The notes under the pieces are model-generated. The model did no database searches and was not told the origin of the DNA. It was given only the letters and a program-made list of their open reading frames with translations. Below, in pieces: positions 8,979 through 18,400 of a DNA stretch of 29,145 nucleotides (position 1 is the stretch's first letter; each line of letters starts with the position of its first letter). Origin of the DNA: Haplomitrium mnioides (Eukaryota > Marchantiophyta > Haplomitriopsida > Calobryales); NCBI GenBank assembly GCA_049999725.1, contig JBNGIS010008770.1, positions 1-29,145 of the forward strand. The letters run 5' to 3'. The translations under genes were made by a program, and so were the position numbers.

Positions 8979-9957
8979 TGTTGGAAATGTATCTTAGCTG
9001 CTGTAGATATATGATCAGGGGCTTTTCTCCTGATCTAAATATTGTATAGTTTTTAGTTTATCAGCTAGTTTAGCTAGACTATAAATTAGAGACACTTCTG
9101 GGAATGCTGACACATGGATGCACCTGATGGTGACACATGGCAGCATTAGGAGGCTCCTAAGGAAAATAATTCCTTGGCCTCAGGAGGGAGCTATAATGAT
9201 GCTCATGCAGTCATATGCATGAGGATACAAAGAAAAAGTCTCATGTGCAGGTATAGACGAATATGCAGCTCGTAAACCTGCTCCTGTCCATACTCGAAGA
9301 ATGGTCTCCTTCACCTGCCAGGATTCCATCGCCCATAGAATTAGGACTGGGCGCCCACAGAAATCCAGCCCATTGCTGGTATTGCTATGTGTATATAAAT
9401 CAAAAGAAGAGGAGCTCGATGTATCCTCAGTGAGCCTAGCTTCTTCGAGTGTCTTTCAGAGCAGATTACGAGCTCACGATTGAGTTCGTGAGGAGGCATC
9501 GAACATCAGGGCGTTCTTCCAGGGCGTCGAAGAACGTGAGGAGGTGTCGAACATATAGGCGTCGAAGAACAGGAATCGAGTTCCTGTTTTCAACACCCCC
9601 CGATTCGTATGCTCGCGTTTCTTGTTTTCTGTTCGAATTTCACCTCTGGTTCCACATCTGTGAAGGTCGCAGCATTGCGACGACGTTTTTCTGCATCTTC
9701 TTGATATTTCGTTTTTGAGTCCGGCGTTTTCATTTTCGACGGGCGTGGTCCTGCCGAAAATCAATCCTACCCTAAATCGTGATTTTCTTCGACTCTGATT
9801 TCTGGAGTATCTCGATCCTGGAGTGTCGCGACCTGATATCCAGTGACCTTCAATTTTGACCTTATCTGTCTCCTTCAAAGCATATTTTGAATTAAGTGCT
9901 CCTTTTCGACAGCCCCTCAACTCTTCACGTGGATTTTCAAAGCGCATTTTTCCAATA
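8979..9957 (+). repeat. Copia A 3' LTR
   Basis: Starts TGTTGGAAATGTATC and ends TTTTTCCAATA, like 2243-3077. The U3 half is nearly identical to the 5' LTR. The U5 half differs: 9480-9590 carries extra copies of a GAGGAGG.(A/G)TCGAACAT...GCGTCGAAGAAC unit, and about 9660-9780 contains sequence absent from the 5' LTR. TATATAA lies at 9392-9398. The extra length probably reflects post-insertion expansion or template switching between related LTRs. Confidence 0.9.
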
Positions 9958-10214
9958 CTGCCACTCTCCAGAAGTAACAGGAAAACTCAGTCATGATGAT
10001 GCCTAGCACTCCACCAAGAATCCAACTAATTAAAATCTGTCAACTCCCAAGCATCAGCTTGCGACATCATTCATTTCACTTTAGTTTGATCTTTTGAAGC
10101 AAACATCCAAGATCATAACTCCCAGAGAGGTGTGCTGAAAGGTTAGTGACTGGGGCCTTCTGCACCCTGAACATAGCACATGAAGCGCATCACTGGTGAC
10201 TACTTTGATGCATC
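9958..10214. other. Unassigned spacer between copia A and PLE-1
   Basis: About 257 bp with no open frame above 60 codons and no motif I recognise on either strand. It does not resemble the missing downstream half of LINE D. It could be original flanking sequence. Confidence 0.3.
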
Positions 10215-10612
10215 ATCTTTATAAGTATTGAGAGACTCCATACTTACAAACTAAGGTAGCCAAACATAAAGTTAATCAAGATTATCTGTACTGAAGATTG
10301 AAAAGAATAACAACCCAACCCCCACCCCAATCAAAGACAAAAATAAAGCAGAAGAAACCCAAAAATAAAATAAATATTTAAAAATTAAATTAAATTAACT
10401 AACTAACTAGCTAACTAGAGGAGAAGTGCAGTGATGCACATAGTGTTTGTCAAGCACTTGCCATAGACCTCTAAGCAGCATTCTGAGTAGTATTGACAGA
10501 TTACTACTACTTTACCACAGACTTCGTCAGTTCCCAGCTGTGGATATAAGTTATGCCAGAGGCAAATCTAAAGTCCTAAGTTTCTGTCACTATTCTGGAA
10601 GTGGTGGGAAAC
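10215..10612 (-). mobile_element. Penelope-like element 3'-end fragment (PLE-1)
   Basis: Closely matches 12668-13050, the 3' UTR of PLE-2, from ATCTTTATAAGTATTGA through CTTACAAACTAAGGTAGCCA, the C-rich patch, the TTAAATTAAATTAACTAAC stretch and GGAAGTGGTGGGAAA. It contains no coding sequence. The copy stops at about 10612 where LINE D sequence starts, which fits a 5'-truncated insertion into, or a break within, LINE D. The left boundary coincides with the PLE-2 3' end, so both copies share a defined terminus. No target duplication was found. Confidence 0.65.
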
Positions 10613-11225
10613 ACCTGCTGGGATGTAGAATCTATCCAGTCTCACAGGTACTCACCTTCTTTGCTGATTCTCCAGGAGAACATCAATGCACCCGATGTTG
10701 CTAGGAATGGGTCTGCTATTCTCAGGGAAGCTATTAGATCACTCCAAGCTTGGAGTTCCAGGCCACCTAGGCTGTGGCCCCTCCGGTCCTCTCGATGTTC
10801 CACCATGCCAAAATCGCCTCCATGATTCAGTTCCTATCCTGAGGAAGCGAGTGTAGGAGCTCAGTCCACATCCTCCGCTCTCACTGGCAAGATTAGGAGC
10901 GTAAATGTTGAGCACGCCAAATTTCCCTCCCGGCAAGCCATCCAAATCTATCCACAAAGCACGATCATTGCATAGAGAGTAGTTCCCTTTGTAGACTGGA
11001 GCCAACTTAGCTGATATACCAATGCCCACTCCACCCTTGGATCTCTCTGATTCTGTAGACCAGATCTCTCCACAAGGCCATAGCAGTTTCAGCAGGAACT
11101 TACCTCTGGGTCCACTCAACTTGTGTTCTTGAATAAAAAGGACATCGATGCACGGCTTGAATTTTCTGATGAAATTGGTAATAGACTCCCTTTTGCATTA
11201 GTCCTTACCAATCCTCTGACATTGT
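10613..11225 (-). pseudogene. LINE D ORF2 endonuclease domain fragment
   Basis: Reads NVRGLGKD at its start, then FIQEHKL (the catalytic Glu block of APE-type LINE endonucleases), KGGVGIGISAKLAP, LWIDLDGLPGGKFGVLNIYA and PN. The longest open part is 11119-10739 (126 codons). Stops and frameshifts lie before and after it; a DWIDSTSQQV/LDRFYIP stretch near 10630 may be the next block. The catalytic Asp-His end and the whole RT are missing. In LINEs this enzyme nicks target DNA for primed reverse transcription. Confidence 0.75.
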
Positions 11226-11242
11226 AGCTAGGAATTGGATCT

Positions 11243-12242
11243 TCATGGAGAACATAGAGGGCTAGCCATCAAATCCTCCTTGCCAAGAATGTCTTCCAAC
11301 ACATTTATGCCTGAACGATCCAAGATCGGAGAATTCTGAGGTTCCTGATCCAGGATGCCAAGGGTGGCAGCTTGAGGAGCAGCTGCAGACAGAGACTTGC
11401 CAGCCTGAGTATGCTGTGCAGCAGAAGTAGAAGTAGCTGCTTCTTCAGTACCTGACACCTGTGGCGGTCTACTCCTGATGTTCAATCTTACAGAGGCCCC
11501 ATCACCTCTGCCTGATCTCTAGATTCTTCCTCTTCTGCTGAGGAGTGCCTTCCTTCGTCCTCAACCTCCTTTGATGCAAATGGAGAGGCGCCTGGACTCA
11601 GAGTAGGTGCCCTATTGGCATGAATGATGGCTTCACTCCTCATTTTCTTGGCAAATCCACGTGCTTCCCTCTAGGTCATTTTCCAGCGAGGTGATCAGTG
11701 CTCCTGCACAGGAAGCATCTTAGAGGAATTCCATCATACTCAACCTCTTGGGAGTAGGTCCCCTCCGGACACAAAAGCTCCAAAACAGGACTCGCTTTTT
11801 TGGATGTGTCAAGCTGGACACAGAATCTGATATGCATCTTGTCAAGGACTGAACGGACATAAATGCTTCTGCCAAAGAGGCTAGCAATCATAGGCAGATG
11901 ATTGCGTAGCTCTTCAGGGAAGAATGGCAAGGTAATCCAGGTAGGGACCAGAGCTTGTTCCACCAGTGGGTCAAACTTTGGTCGCCATGGTTGGAAGATA
12001 CATTTCATACTCTTCAAGGTTAAGGATACTCCAGTAAGGAGCTCGGTTCTGACATTTTCTTCTGCCAAAACCAGGAAAAATCCTTTGCCAATCATCCAGA
12101 GAACTGTAGCCTTCCATCCTTTCTGAGTACAAATTTTCCCAAACCAGTCAGAAATCTCCTTGAGTCCTGGGAAGAAGCTCCTAAACCGTCCAATGAGCAA
12201 CCTCTTCCTAAGCTGATCAGAAGTGAGTGAGCATAGATGCTG
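11243..12242 (-). pseudogene. LINE D ORF1 (DUF4283 + knuckle), 5'-truncated and shifted
   Basis: From LCSLTSDQLRKRLLIGRFRS through GKICTQKGWKATVL, TWITLPFFPEELRNHLPMIA and VRFCVQLDTSKKASP to the knuckle CFLCRSTDHLAGK. The last knuckle Cys lies past a frame break near 11676. The N-terminal residues of the long frame (MPIQITCSGSSLEHNV) come from the copia C LTR and are not LINE sequence. A separate 80-codon frame, 11485-11243, carries an Ala/Gln-rich tail (GTEEAATSTSAAQHTQ). One start, roughly the first 60 residues, is missing. Confidence 0.8.
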
Positions 12243-12508
12243 TGTTGGAAATTGGCAGCTCACAATTTGCTGCTGTACATTATGCTCAAGTGATGATCCT
12301 GAGCATGTTATTTGTATAGGCATTTGATTTCCTCTCTAGTTTAGCTCCTGGCTAGTTTAGAGAAGGATTTGGGGATAGTACCATGTAGAGGCACCTGGTG
12401 GTGACACGTGTCAGCACCAGGAGGCTCCTTAGGGACATTACTATTTCTTGTCCCTTGCATAAGATAGATGAGGCACATGGATCGTGCATATGCTCACAGG
12501 AAGAAAAC
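12243..12508 (+). repeat. Copia C 5' LTR, first part
   Basis: Starts TGTTGGAAATTGGCAGC and resembles the copia A LTR (CACCTGGTGGTGACACGTGTCAGCA; compare CACCTGATGGTGACACGTGGCAGCA). It is broken at 12508 by copia B and continues at 24415. The AAAAC at 12504-12508 is repeated at 24410-24414 as the copia B target duplication. The 5 bp before the LTR are TGCTG, the expected target duplication of element C. Confidence 0.88.
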
Positions 12509-12667
12509 TATTGAGACATCGAGCTCAATTAGGGTTACTACAGGCTATGAGCCAGGCTGACATGGCCGCCTGTGTGTTTTGTGTTTTAGGGTTTAACCTA
12601 AGTTCGAACCCTAATTTTAGTCTTGTGATATCAACCATAAGTTTAGTTTGTGTGCCTAAGGAGGTTA
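12509..12667 (+). repeat. Copia B 5' LTR, first part
   Basis: TATTGAGACATCGAGCTCAA at the start matches 24083 onward. Both LTRs start TATTGA and end TCAACA, so the terminus is TA...CA and the inverted repeat is imperfect. It is broken after GGAGGTTA (12660-12667), which is repeated at 15617-15624 beyond PLE-2. Confidence 0.9.
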
Positions 12668-13340
12668 TATCTTTATAAGTATTGAAAGAACTCCATACTT
12701 ACAAACTAAGGTAGCCAATCATAAAGTTAATCAAGATGATCTGTACTAAAGATTGAAAAGATTAACAACCCAACCTCCCCCCCCAATCAAAAACAAAAAT
12801 AAAGCAGAAGAAACCCAAAAATTAAATTAAATTAACTAACTAGCTAGCTAACTAGAGGAGAAGTGCGGTGATGTGCATAGTGTTTGTCAAGCACTTGCCA
12901 TAGACCTCTAAGCAGCATTATGAGTAGTATTAACAGATTACTACTACTTTACCACAGACTTCGTCAGTTCCCAGCCGTGGATATAAGTTATGCCAAAGGC
13001 AAAACTAAAGTCCTACGTTTCTGTCACTATTCCGGAAGTGGTGGGAAAACATAGGCATAATGTTGGCTAGCACTGCCCTCTGAAGCTACCATAACCTAAA
13101 AAAGAAACAAATGAATATTTATTTATTTATATTTATTCATAAATATTTTTTATTCTTTAAAAAACACATACACACACACAAAACGAAACCCGGGATGAAA
13201 GAGAAAGAAGGAAAGAGAGGAGGAAAACAAAGGGAGAATAGAACTGAATAGAATAGAATAGAATAGGAGAAGGAGATGTTAGTTAATTAGAAAAATTAGA
13301 ATGATTCAAAGTGAGCTTATATGAAGCTCCCCACTGTAAA
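12668..13340 (-). other. 3' UTR of PLE-2
   Basis: Non-coding and low-complexity in places: TTAAATTAAATTAACTAAC near 12825-12850, ATTT/ATA runs near 13110-13160, CACACACACA near 13170, and GAATA repeats at 13237-13268. The 12668-13050 part is shared with PLE-1, so it is a family feature. Confidence 0.6.
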
Positions 13341-15616
13341 CTAACATACCTTTTGCCGTATCGTCTTGAAAATGCCCATAGCTGATAATCCATACAAGAA
13401 TTTCACTAGAGTAAGGAGACCCCTAGTTCTGTTCATAAGCTTGTGAACTGGATAACCTTCATCCTTAAGAAGGAGAATGAGACCCACCATTTGAGATACA
13501 AAAAACTCCTCAGAGCTACAAAGACAAATAAATCTGAAGAATTGGCTGTTGACTACTCCAAATTTAGCTGTATCTGAGATATTAGATTGAATATGAGGCA
13601 TTCTGATTATCTGAATGCCTGCGTACTCTGGTAGGTTACGCTTATCAAAAATATTGACTTCTAAGCCTTTCTCAGATTGTGTAATATCTAGATATAAAAA
13701 GTGGCAAGAGAAGCCATTAGAGGTAGAGTTTAGCTCACATGACTTGCTAGGATAGATGCCTCCCCCTATTGCATGAACATCCAATTACATGAAATCCGAA
13801 AAGTTTTCCAAATCAGGGGCAAACAGATCATCAACAAACCTTCTAACAAGCGACAGCTTATGAAGGAAGAAAGGACAAGCCTGAGATCTGACAAGTCTCT
13901 TGAGGAAATCCCATTCGTACGTGAACAAAAAAGAAATTAGCCAAGTACACTGCACAATTAGTGCCCATAGGTATCCCGATGGATTGTCTAAAGACAGAGT
14001 GCCCAAAAGAGAGTTGAAGATTATCCACCAGAAAGTCCAGTCAGCAAATGAGGTCTGTGGCTTCTACTAACTTAAAAGACTTCAGGTTTACACAAGAATG
14101 TAATTCTTCTTTACTTTTAAGCCACATGTACTTAAAATCAAGTGCTGTTTTATGAACAACCAAGAATCTGAATCGATGGAGTTTAAACTGTTTACTATAA
14201 ACTTTTTGAATAAGAGAACTCATTCTGTTCTCAAGATCTGCTAAGTCTATATTAGTATAAAGAGTCGAAAAGTCAAAAGACTGCAGCACTAAAGGAGAGG
14301 ATTTCTCTGAGAGAGTTCTAGAGGAATTAATAAAGCTTGTCACTTTAATAACGTCTGTAGAATCTTTCAGGATCCAACTACCTTCACAAGGAACATTAGC
14401 TTTATAAAGTGTGTCCACCCAAAGTTTATGCACATTAGGTAATATAGCTTTGTAACAATAACTAAGCCATTTAGAAACATCAGTAAGAGTGGTACCACAG
14501 GCAGCATTAATGAACCTGGGTTTCTTAGGAGTCTTGTGAAACTTCCAAGCAGCACAAATGAAGGGGAGTCTAGGACCTAACTTGTTGAGTTTAAACAAGT
14601 GATGATTAACGAATTTTTTGTGAGCCTCCAAAACATCAGCTTCACTAACACCCAACCTTTGATAAGCGCCTACTGAAGAGCACAGTTCCTGAGAAATGGT
14701 AGACACATAATGCTTCTTACAAACAAACACAAAATTATTACTACATTTGTCCATGTATGTAATAACAAATTGCTTCTGGAATTTCTTTAAGGCTTTCAGG
14801 TCTAAACAAGTTAAGGGATGTGAAGAAGTAGCAGACCGCTGAAGAGGCAAGTACTCCAGCTTAGATTTCACAATCTCCACCACTTTAGACAGCCAGCGTT
14901 GCATAATGCCTTGCACTGCAAAAAACTCCTCCAAGCGGTTCGCATACCTTGGTCTATAGCTCTAAGCAAAGAAAGTTTAGAGAGACAAGCCCATCTAAAG
15001 GCTAGATCCTGAGAGGGACTGAATGGTTGTTGGTTTTGCCGCTCGACCTGATTGCTGGCCTCGGTTGTACCTTTGATGTTTGAAAGTAGATAAAGTTGTT
15101 TGCTTTCGGTCAAAAAAAAAAAAAAAGACAAGCCCATCTAAATCTCGTGCCACGAGAAAACAAGTCTATAAGATTAGGTCTATTAAGAATATCAAGATTA
15201 GCTGTGACCACATGACCACAATGAGGATCTAAGAAAGGAAGAAAATGAGAGCAGGCACAGTTACCAGCTAAAATATGCAAAAGGCTCTGCTGATCTAACT
15301 TTCTACCTATAAGGTTATAGTTACAATAAGATTGTCCTATGGTTTTGGCATACTTCCAGGCGACTAGAGGTGGAGACCAAAACTTCTTCAAACCTGGAGG
15401 AAGACAATCTAGTGTGACAGGTAATCGAAGGATCGAGGAAAGTCGGATTCTATCCAGGTGGGAAGAAACAAAGACAGAGATGAGACGATCTCTATAAACT
15501 GAACTTTTAGGAGAATGAACAAAGGGGACAAACTTGGACCTAAGGAAGTTACCTAGGACCAGAGAAAGCTGCACACTGTGTGCTGGAGTAATACCTAACT
15601 CCAAGGGAGAGAAACT
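13341..15616 (-). pseudogene. Penelope-like reverse transcriptase, broken in several places
   Basis: In minus-strand order: an N-terminal region (15616-15143: LAGNCACSHFLPFLDPHCGH, then ILNRPNLIDLFSRG); a gap caused by the 126-bp insertion; the RT fingers (KFHKTPKKPRFINAACGTTL); RT motif A SFDFSTLYTNI; the motif B block FRQSIGIPMGTNCAVYLANF; the active site RRFVDDLFAPD; and a thumb region ending IFKTIRQKVC. The conserved KFHK.P.KPRFI, GIPMG.NCA and (Y/F)VDD spacing, with no integrase or RNase H, identifies a Penelope-like RT rather than a LINE or copia RT. A stop at 14041, a frameshift around 13900 and a stop near 13785 inactivate it. Confidence 0.75.
15000..15125 (+). mobile_element. 126-bp 5'-truncated LINE tail (H) inside PLE-2
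   Basis: Ends in 14 A (15112-15125) and is flanked by a perfect 17-bp duplication AGACAAGCCCATCTAAA (14983-14999, 15126-15142). Its last part, TCGGTTGTACCTTTGATGTT followed by an ATAAAG string and a CGGTC before the A tract, resembles the LINE E/F 3' end, so it is a severely 5'-truncated relative. It carries no gene. Removing it and one repeat copy restores the PLE frame at RFRWACL. Confidence 0.88.
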
Positions 15617-15624
15617 GGAGGTTA

Positions 15625-15781
15625 GCCTTGTGAAAGTGGGGGGCACTCACTTCATAGACACTCTTGCTTGCTTGTTTGCTGTAGAGATACTTTTGATAAT
15701 AAAGTATATGAGAAGAAGCTGAATATCAGCCTTCACAAGTCTCCGCTACAGCTCTTTGATTTCTCTATGATTTTTTCAACA
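15625..15781 (+). repeat. Copia B 5' LTR, second part
   Basis: Collinear with 24242-24409 of the 3' LTR, through CACTCACTTCATAGACACTC and TAGAGATACTTTTGATAATA to TTTTTTCAACA. Compared with the 3' LTR it lacks GTATATAAAG between 15633 and 15634, the stretch holding the TATA box. Confidence 0.9.
15698..15703 (+). promoter_or_regulatory. Polyadenylation signal in copia B LTR
   Basis: AATAAA within TTTTGATAATAAAGTATATG, also present in the 3' LTR at about 24325-24330. The position downstream of the TATA region fits the R/U5 polyadenylation signal of a short copia LTR. Confidence 0.5.
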
Positions 15782-15799
15782 TGGTATCAGAGCAGGTTC
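15782..15799 (+). other. Copia B primer binding site (initiator tRNA-Met 3' end)
   Basis: TGGTATCAGAGCAGGTTC directly follows the LTR. It is complementary to the 3' end of plant initiator tRNA-Met including CCA, with one base missing relative to TGGTATCAGAGCCAGGTTTC. This is the normal plant copia primer site, in contrast to elements A and C. Confidence 0.85.
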
Positions 15800-15849
15800 A
15801 TGAATAGAGATCAAGATTCATGAATAGAGAGCAAGATTCATGAATAGGC
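15792..15849 (+). repeat. Leader tandem repeats of copia B, left portion
   Basis: Three imperfect units of about 20 bp, consensus CAAGATTCATGAATAGAGAG, right after the primer site. Two or three more units follow LINE F at 18682-18740. The array is split by the LINE F insertion. Confidence 0.8.
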
Positions 15850-16945
15850 GAGATAAGGTTTAATATGAATAAATGACATAAGATTGCCCTAAGTCGCGGC
15901 AGGGGGTGGAGGCGGAGGTTTGGTGGCCTTCAAGGCTCCTTCAAGATGAAGAGTTTGAATCGATTCCATAGGAAACGTTTGATGGACGTTGATGGATCTC
16001 ATCTATAGCAGATGAGCAGTTTGACACCCGCAGCTCGTGATTTGTAAGAGAACTCTCGTAGGAAAAATTTTTAAAAAGAAAAAAATCGCTGGAGTTTGCT
16101 CGTGATGAGTTCGTGACTATGGGCATGTCGGGCTGGGAGTGTCCCGTTTCCTGCCCGCGACGGTTGTTTCTGCTCGTCGTCAGATTTTCCTGCTCGCGAT
16201 AGGTGCTTTTTCCTGCTCGCAATGGGCCCTTAAAGCTGGAGTACGCTAGAGTTCGTGGCCACGGGCATTGCGCGCTGAGACCTGCGTTTTCTGCTTCCTG
16301 CGTTTTCCTGCAACCTGCGTTTGCTGCTTCCACATTTTCCTGCTTCCATGTTTTCCTGCGTTCTCTCGTCGGCTGCGATGCGAGTGTCCGTGTCTGTTTT
16401 TTTACATGCGATGGATCCTTAATGCAGTCGTAGGACGATAGCTTTGCGGAAACGCCCGTCACGGGAGAGAAGAAAAAAACGACGTTTTTTCTCTTCTGTT
16501 TGGTCGGGCTTATTTCGAGCAGTCACTTGGCAGGAAGATAGCATTGCAGGAGAAGGTTTGAAGGAGACACGGTTGTCCTAAAGCGGCAGAAGGTTTTGGC
16601 TTGTTGGAAGGTTTCTCCTCGCATTGCAGGAGAAGCGCGTCGCGGGTGAAAGAAAAACAGGGGAAAGACAAAAGGAGCGATGGGTCCCTAACGAAGGTGT
16701 TCGGTAAAGTTTCTTCATGCTGGTGTCGTGAACAAGGTGACTTACAGTTGGCATCGCAGATTGCTTTGTTGTGTTGGTTGCGTGAACAAGGTCGTTGACG
16801 TTGGAGTCGCAGGAGAATAGTGTGGCAGGAGTGTGCTCGAAAGCAGCATTAGGCAGCTTCGAAGGACATTCGGGTCTCCTGAAGCGGCATAGTGACGAGT
16901 TGATTGGTTCGAAGCTATTGGGCCGCTGGAAAACACTTTGTCAAC
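15850..16945 (+). other. 5' UTR of LINE F with internal repeats
   Basis: No coding support. Two related blocks, GGTTGTCCTAAAGCGGCAG (about 16571) and GGGTCTCCTGAAGCGGCAT (about 16872), lie about 300 bp apart. CCTGCGTTTTCCTGC-type short repeats fill 16290-16360, and TCGTG..AACAAGGT repeats lie at 16727-16793. The same blocks occur before ORF1 in LINE G. A repeated 5' UTR is typical of LINEs with an internal promoter. Confidence 0.55.
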
Positions 16946-18400
16946 ATGTCGAAGGCTGTTCCTTGGTCACCTGGCTCTCGTTTGGGAAAAGAAGTGCTGT
17001 TAGGAAGCTCATCCCTTAGCCGCCCCTTCACCTGTAAACTCAAGAGTCAAGAGGCAGAGAATCGAAGGAAAAAGACCATTTCCTTGACTCCAAAAGTCTT
17101 CAGAGTTGATCAGGATCTATGTTCTCACACTTCTGATCAGCTTAGGAAGAGGTTGCTCATTGGACGGTTCAGGAGCTTCTTCCCAGGCCTCAAGGAGATT
17201 TCTGACTGGTTTGGGAAAATTTGTTCTCAGAAAGGGTGGAAGGCTACAGTCCTCAGGATGATTGGCAAAGGATTTTTCCTGCTTTTGGCAGAAGAAGAAA
17301 ATGTCAGAACCGAGCTCCTTACTGGAGTACCCTTCTGCTTGAAGAGTATGAAATGTATCTTCCAAACATGGCGACCAAAGTTTGACCCACTGGTGGAACA
17401 AGCTCTGGTCCCTACTTGGATTACCTTGCCATTCTTCCCTGAAGAGCTACGCAATCAACTGCCTATGATTGCTAATCTCTTTGGCAAGAGCATTTATGTC
17501 CCTTCAGTCCTTGACGGGATGCATGTCAGATTCTGTGTCCAACTCGACACATCCAAAGGCGTGAGTCCAGTTTTGGAGCTTTTGTGTCCGGAGGGGACCT
17601 ACTCCCAAGAGGTTGAGCATGATGGAATTCCTCTAAGATGCTTCCTCTGCAGGAGCACTGATCACCTGGCTGGAAAATGCCCTGGAGGGAAGGCACATGG
17701 ATTTGCCAAGAAAATGAGGGGTGAGGCCATCATTCACGCCAATAGGGCACCTACTCTGAGTCCGGAAGCCTCTCCATCTGCATCAAAGGAGGTTGAAGAG
17801 GAAGGAAGGCACTCCTCAGCACAAGAGGAAGAATCTAAAGATCAGGCAGAGGCGACCTGCCTGGCAGAGAGTCACAGCGATAGTCAACAGAAAATACTGA
17901 CCATTTCAAGGAGGAGGTCCACTACCATCCCTCATCCAAAACGGAGGGTGACAGGGGAGTTTCAAGTTGATTCTGTGACTGCACCAGAGACTAGCTCAGA
18001 AGCTCCTCTGAATGCCAATGAGACGGCTATTGGTTCAAGTGAGAAGTAGGGGTCTGAAGGGACACCAGAGTTCCAAATGATCCAAGGGGCGGTGACTGAA
18101 GCCACCACAGAAGCCCAAGTGTTACTAACAGAGGAGGTGGCTTCTGACAAGTGGGAAAAGGTCATGAAGAGATATACACGGCGTGAGAAAATGAAAGCAG
18201 TGGTTGCGGATCAGGCTACAGCTTCTAGTCTGGGCACCAAGGGCCGTACAAGGTTCTCAAAATGCCTGTCTTCCAAACAGGACATTCTGGCAAAGGAACT
18301 TCTAGAGGAAGGTCCCATTTTCCTGGAAAGGTTTTCAGAGGATGATTCACTGCATCATAGTGTAATCCCCTCTAGGCTTTCTATAGAACCAGAGATTTGA
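16946..18400 (+). pseudogene. LINE ORF1 protein (DUF4283 + CCHC knuckle), single internal stop
   Basis: The ATG at 16946 (MSKAVPWSPGSRLGKEV) is chosen because LINEs E and G start identically, although the frame is open from 16904. DUF4283 spans about residues 60-215 (QLRKRLLIGRFRSFFPGLKE; KGFFLLLAEEE; LVPTWITLPFFPEELRN; VRFCVQLDTSKGVSP). The knuckle is CFLCRSTDHLAGKC, followed by an acidic Ser/Thr-rich tail. One TAG at 18047-18049 splits it; the same frame continues to SRLSIEPEI. About 485 codons, with no frameshift. The likely role is RNA binding in the LINE particle, acting in trans with another element's RT. It is the best preserved full-length ORF1 here. Confidence 0.88.

Larger units (their letters stand above)
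2243..9957 (+). mobile_element. Ty1/copia LTR retrotransposon A, decayed, two nested LINEs
   Basis: Two direct LTRs (2243-3077 and 8979-9957) flank an interior with copia-order remnants: integrase, reverse transcriptase, RNase H. A primer binding site abuts the 5' LTR and a purine tract abuts the 3' LTR. Gag and protease are not recognisable. The interior is interrupted by LINE E (about 3700-6331) and LINE T1 (6648-7366). The bases flanking the element (AATTA on the left, CTGCC on the right) do not form a 5-bp target duplication, so one end may have recombined or mutated. Non-functional: stops and frameshifts throughout. Confidence 0.92.
10613..12242 (-). mobile_element. LINE D: L1-type LINE with ORF1 and endonuclease start, truncated
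   Basis: Minus-strand order: ORF1 from the middle of its N-terminal region (12242) to the knuckle and a tail (about 11243), then an APE-type endonuclease (11225-10613). The 5' end is cut by insertion of copia C at 12243 and the 3' end by PLE-1. ORF1 closely resembles that of E, F and G up to about 11515; beyond that it diverges and leads into ORF2. This is the only copy here of the poly(A) lineage with any ORF2, so it represents the autonomous form. Confidence 0.75.
12668..15616 (-). mobile_element. Penelope-like element PLE-2 in the copia B 5' LTR
   Basis: An 8-bp duplication GGAGGTTA (12660-12667, 15617-15624) flanks the insert, and removing it restores the LTR. On the minus strand it carries an RT polyprotein (15616-13341) and a 3' UTR of about 670 bp, the last 380 bp of which recur as PLE-1. 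The 5' end starts inside coding sequence, so it is probably truncated. A 126-bp LINE tail sits inside (15000-15125). No GIY-YIG endonuclease is visible in what remains. The 3' UTR includes GAATA repeats (13237-13268), CA repeats and ATTT repeats. Confidence 0.8.

Noticed and set aside
12595-12620. AACCCTAA motif as interstitial telomere repeat
   Set aside because: Single units inside the copia B LTR (also near 24180) and at 27790; no tandem TTTAGGG array.
15782-15799. tRNA gene fragment at TGGTATCAGAGC
   Set aside because: Only the tRNA 3'-end complement is present, at the LTR border; it is a primer binding site.
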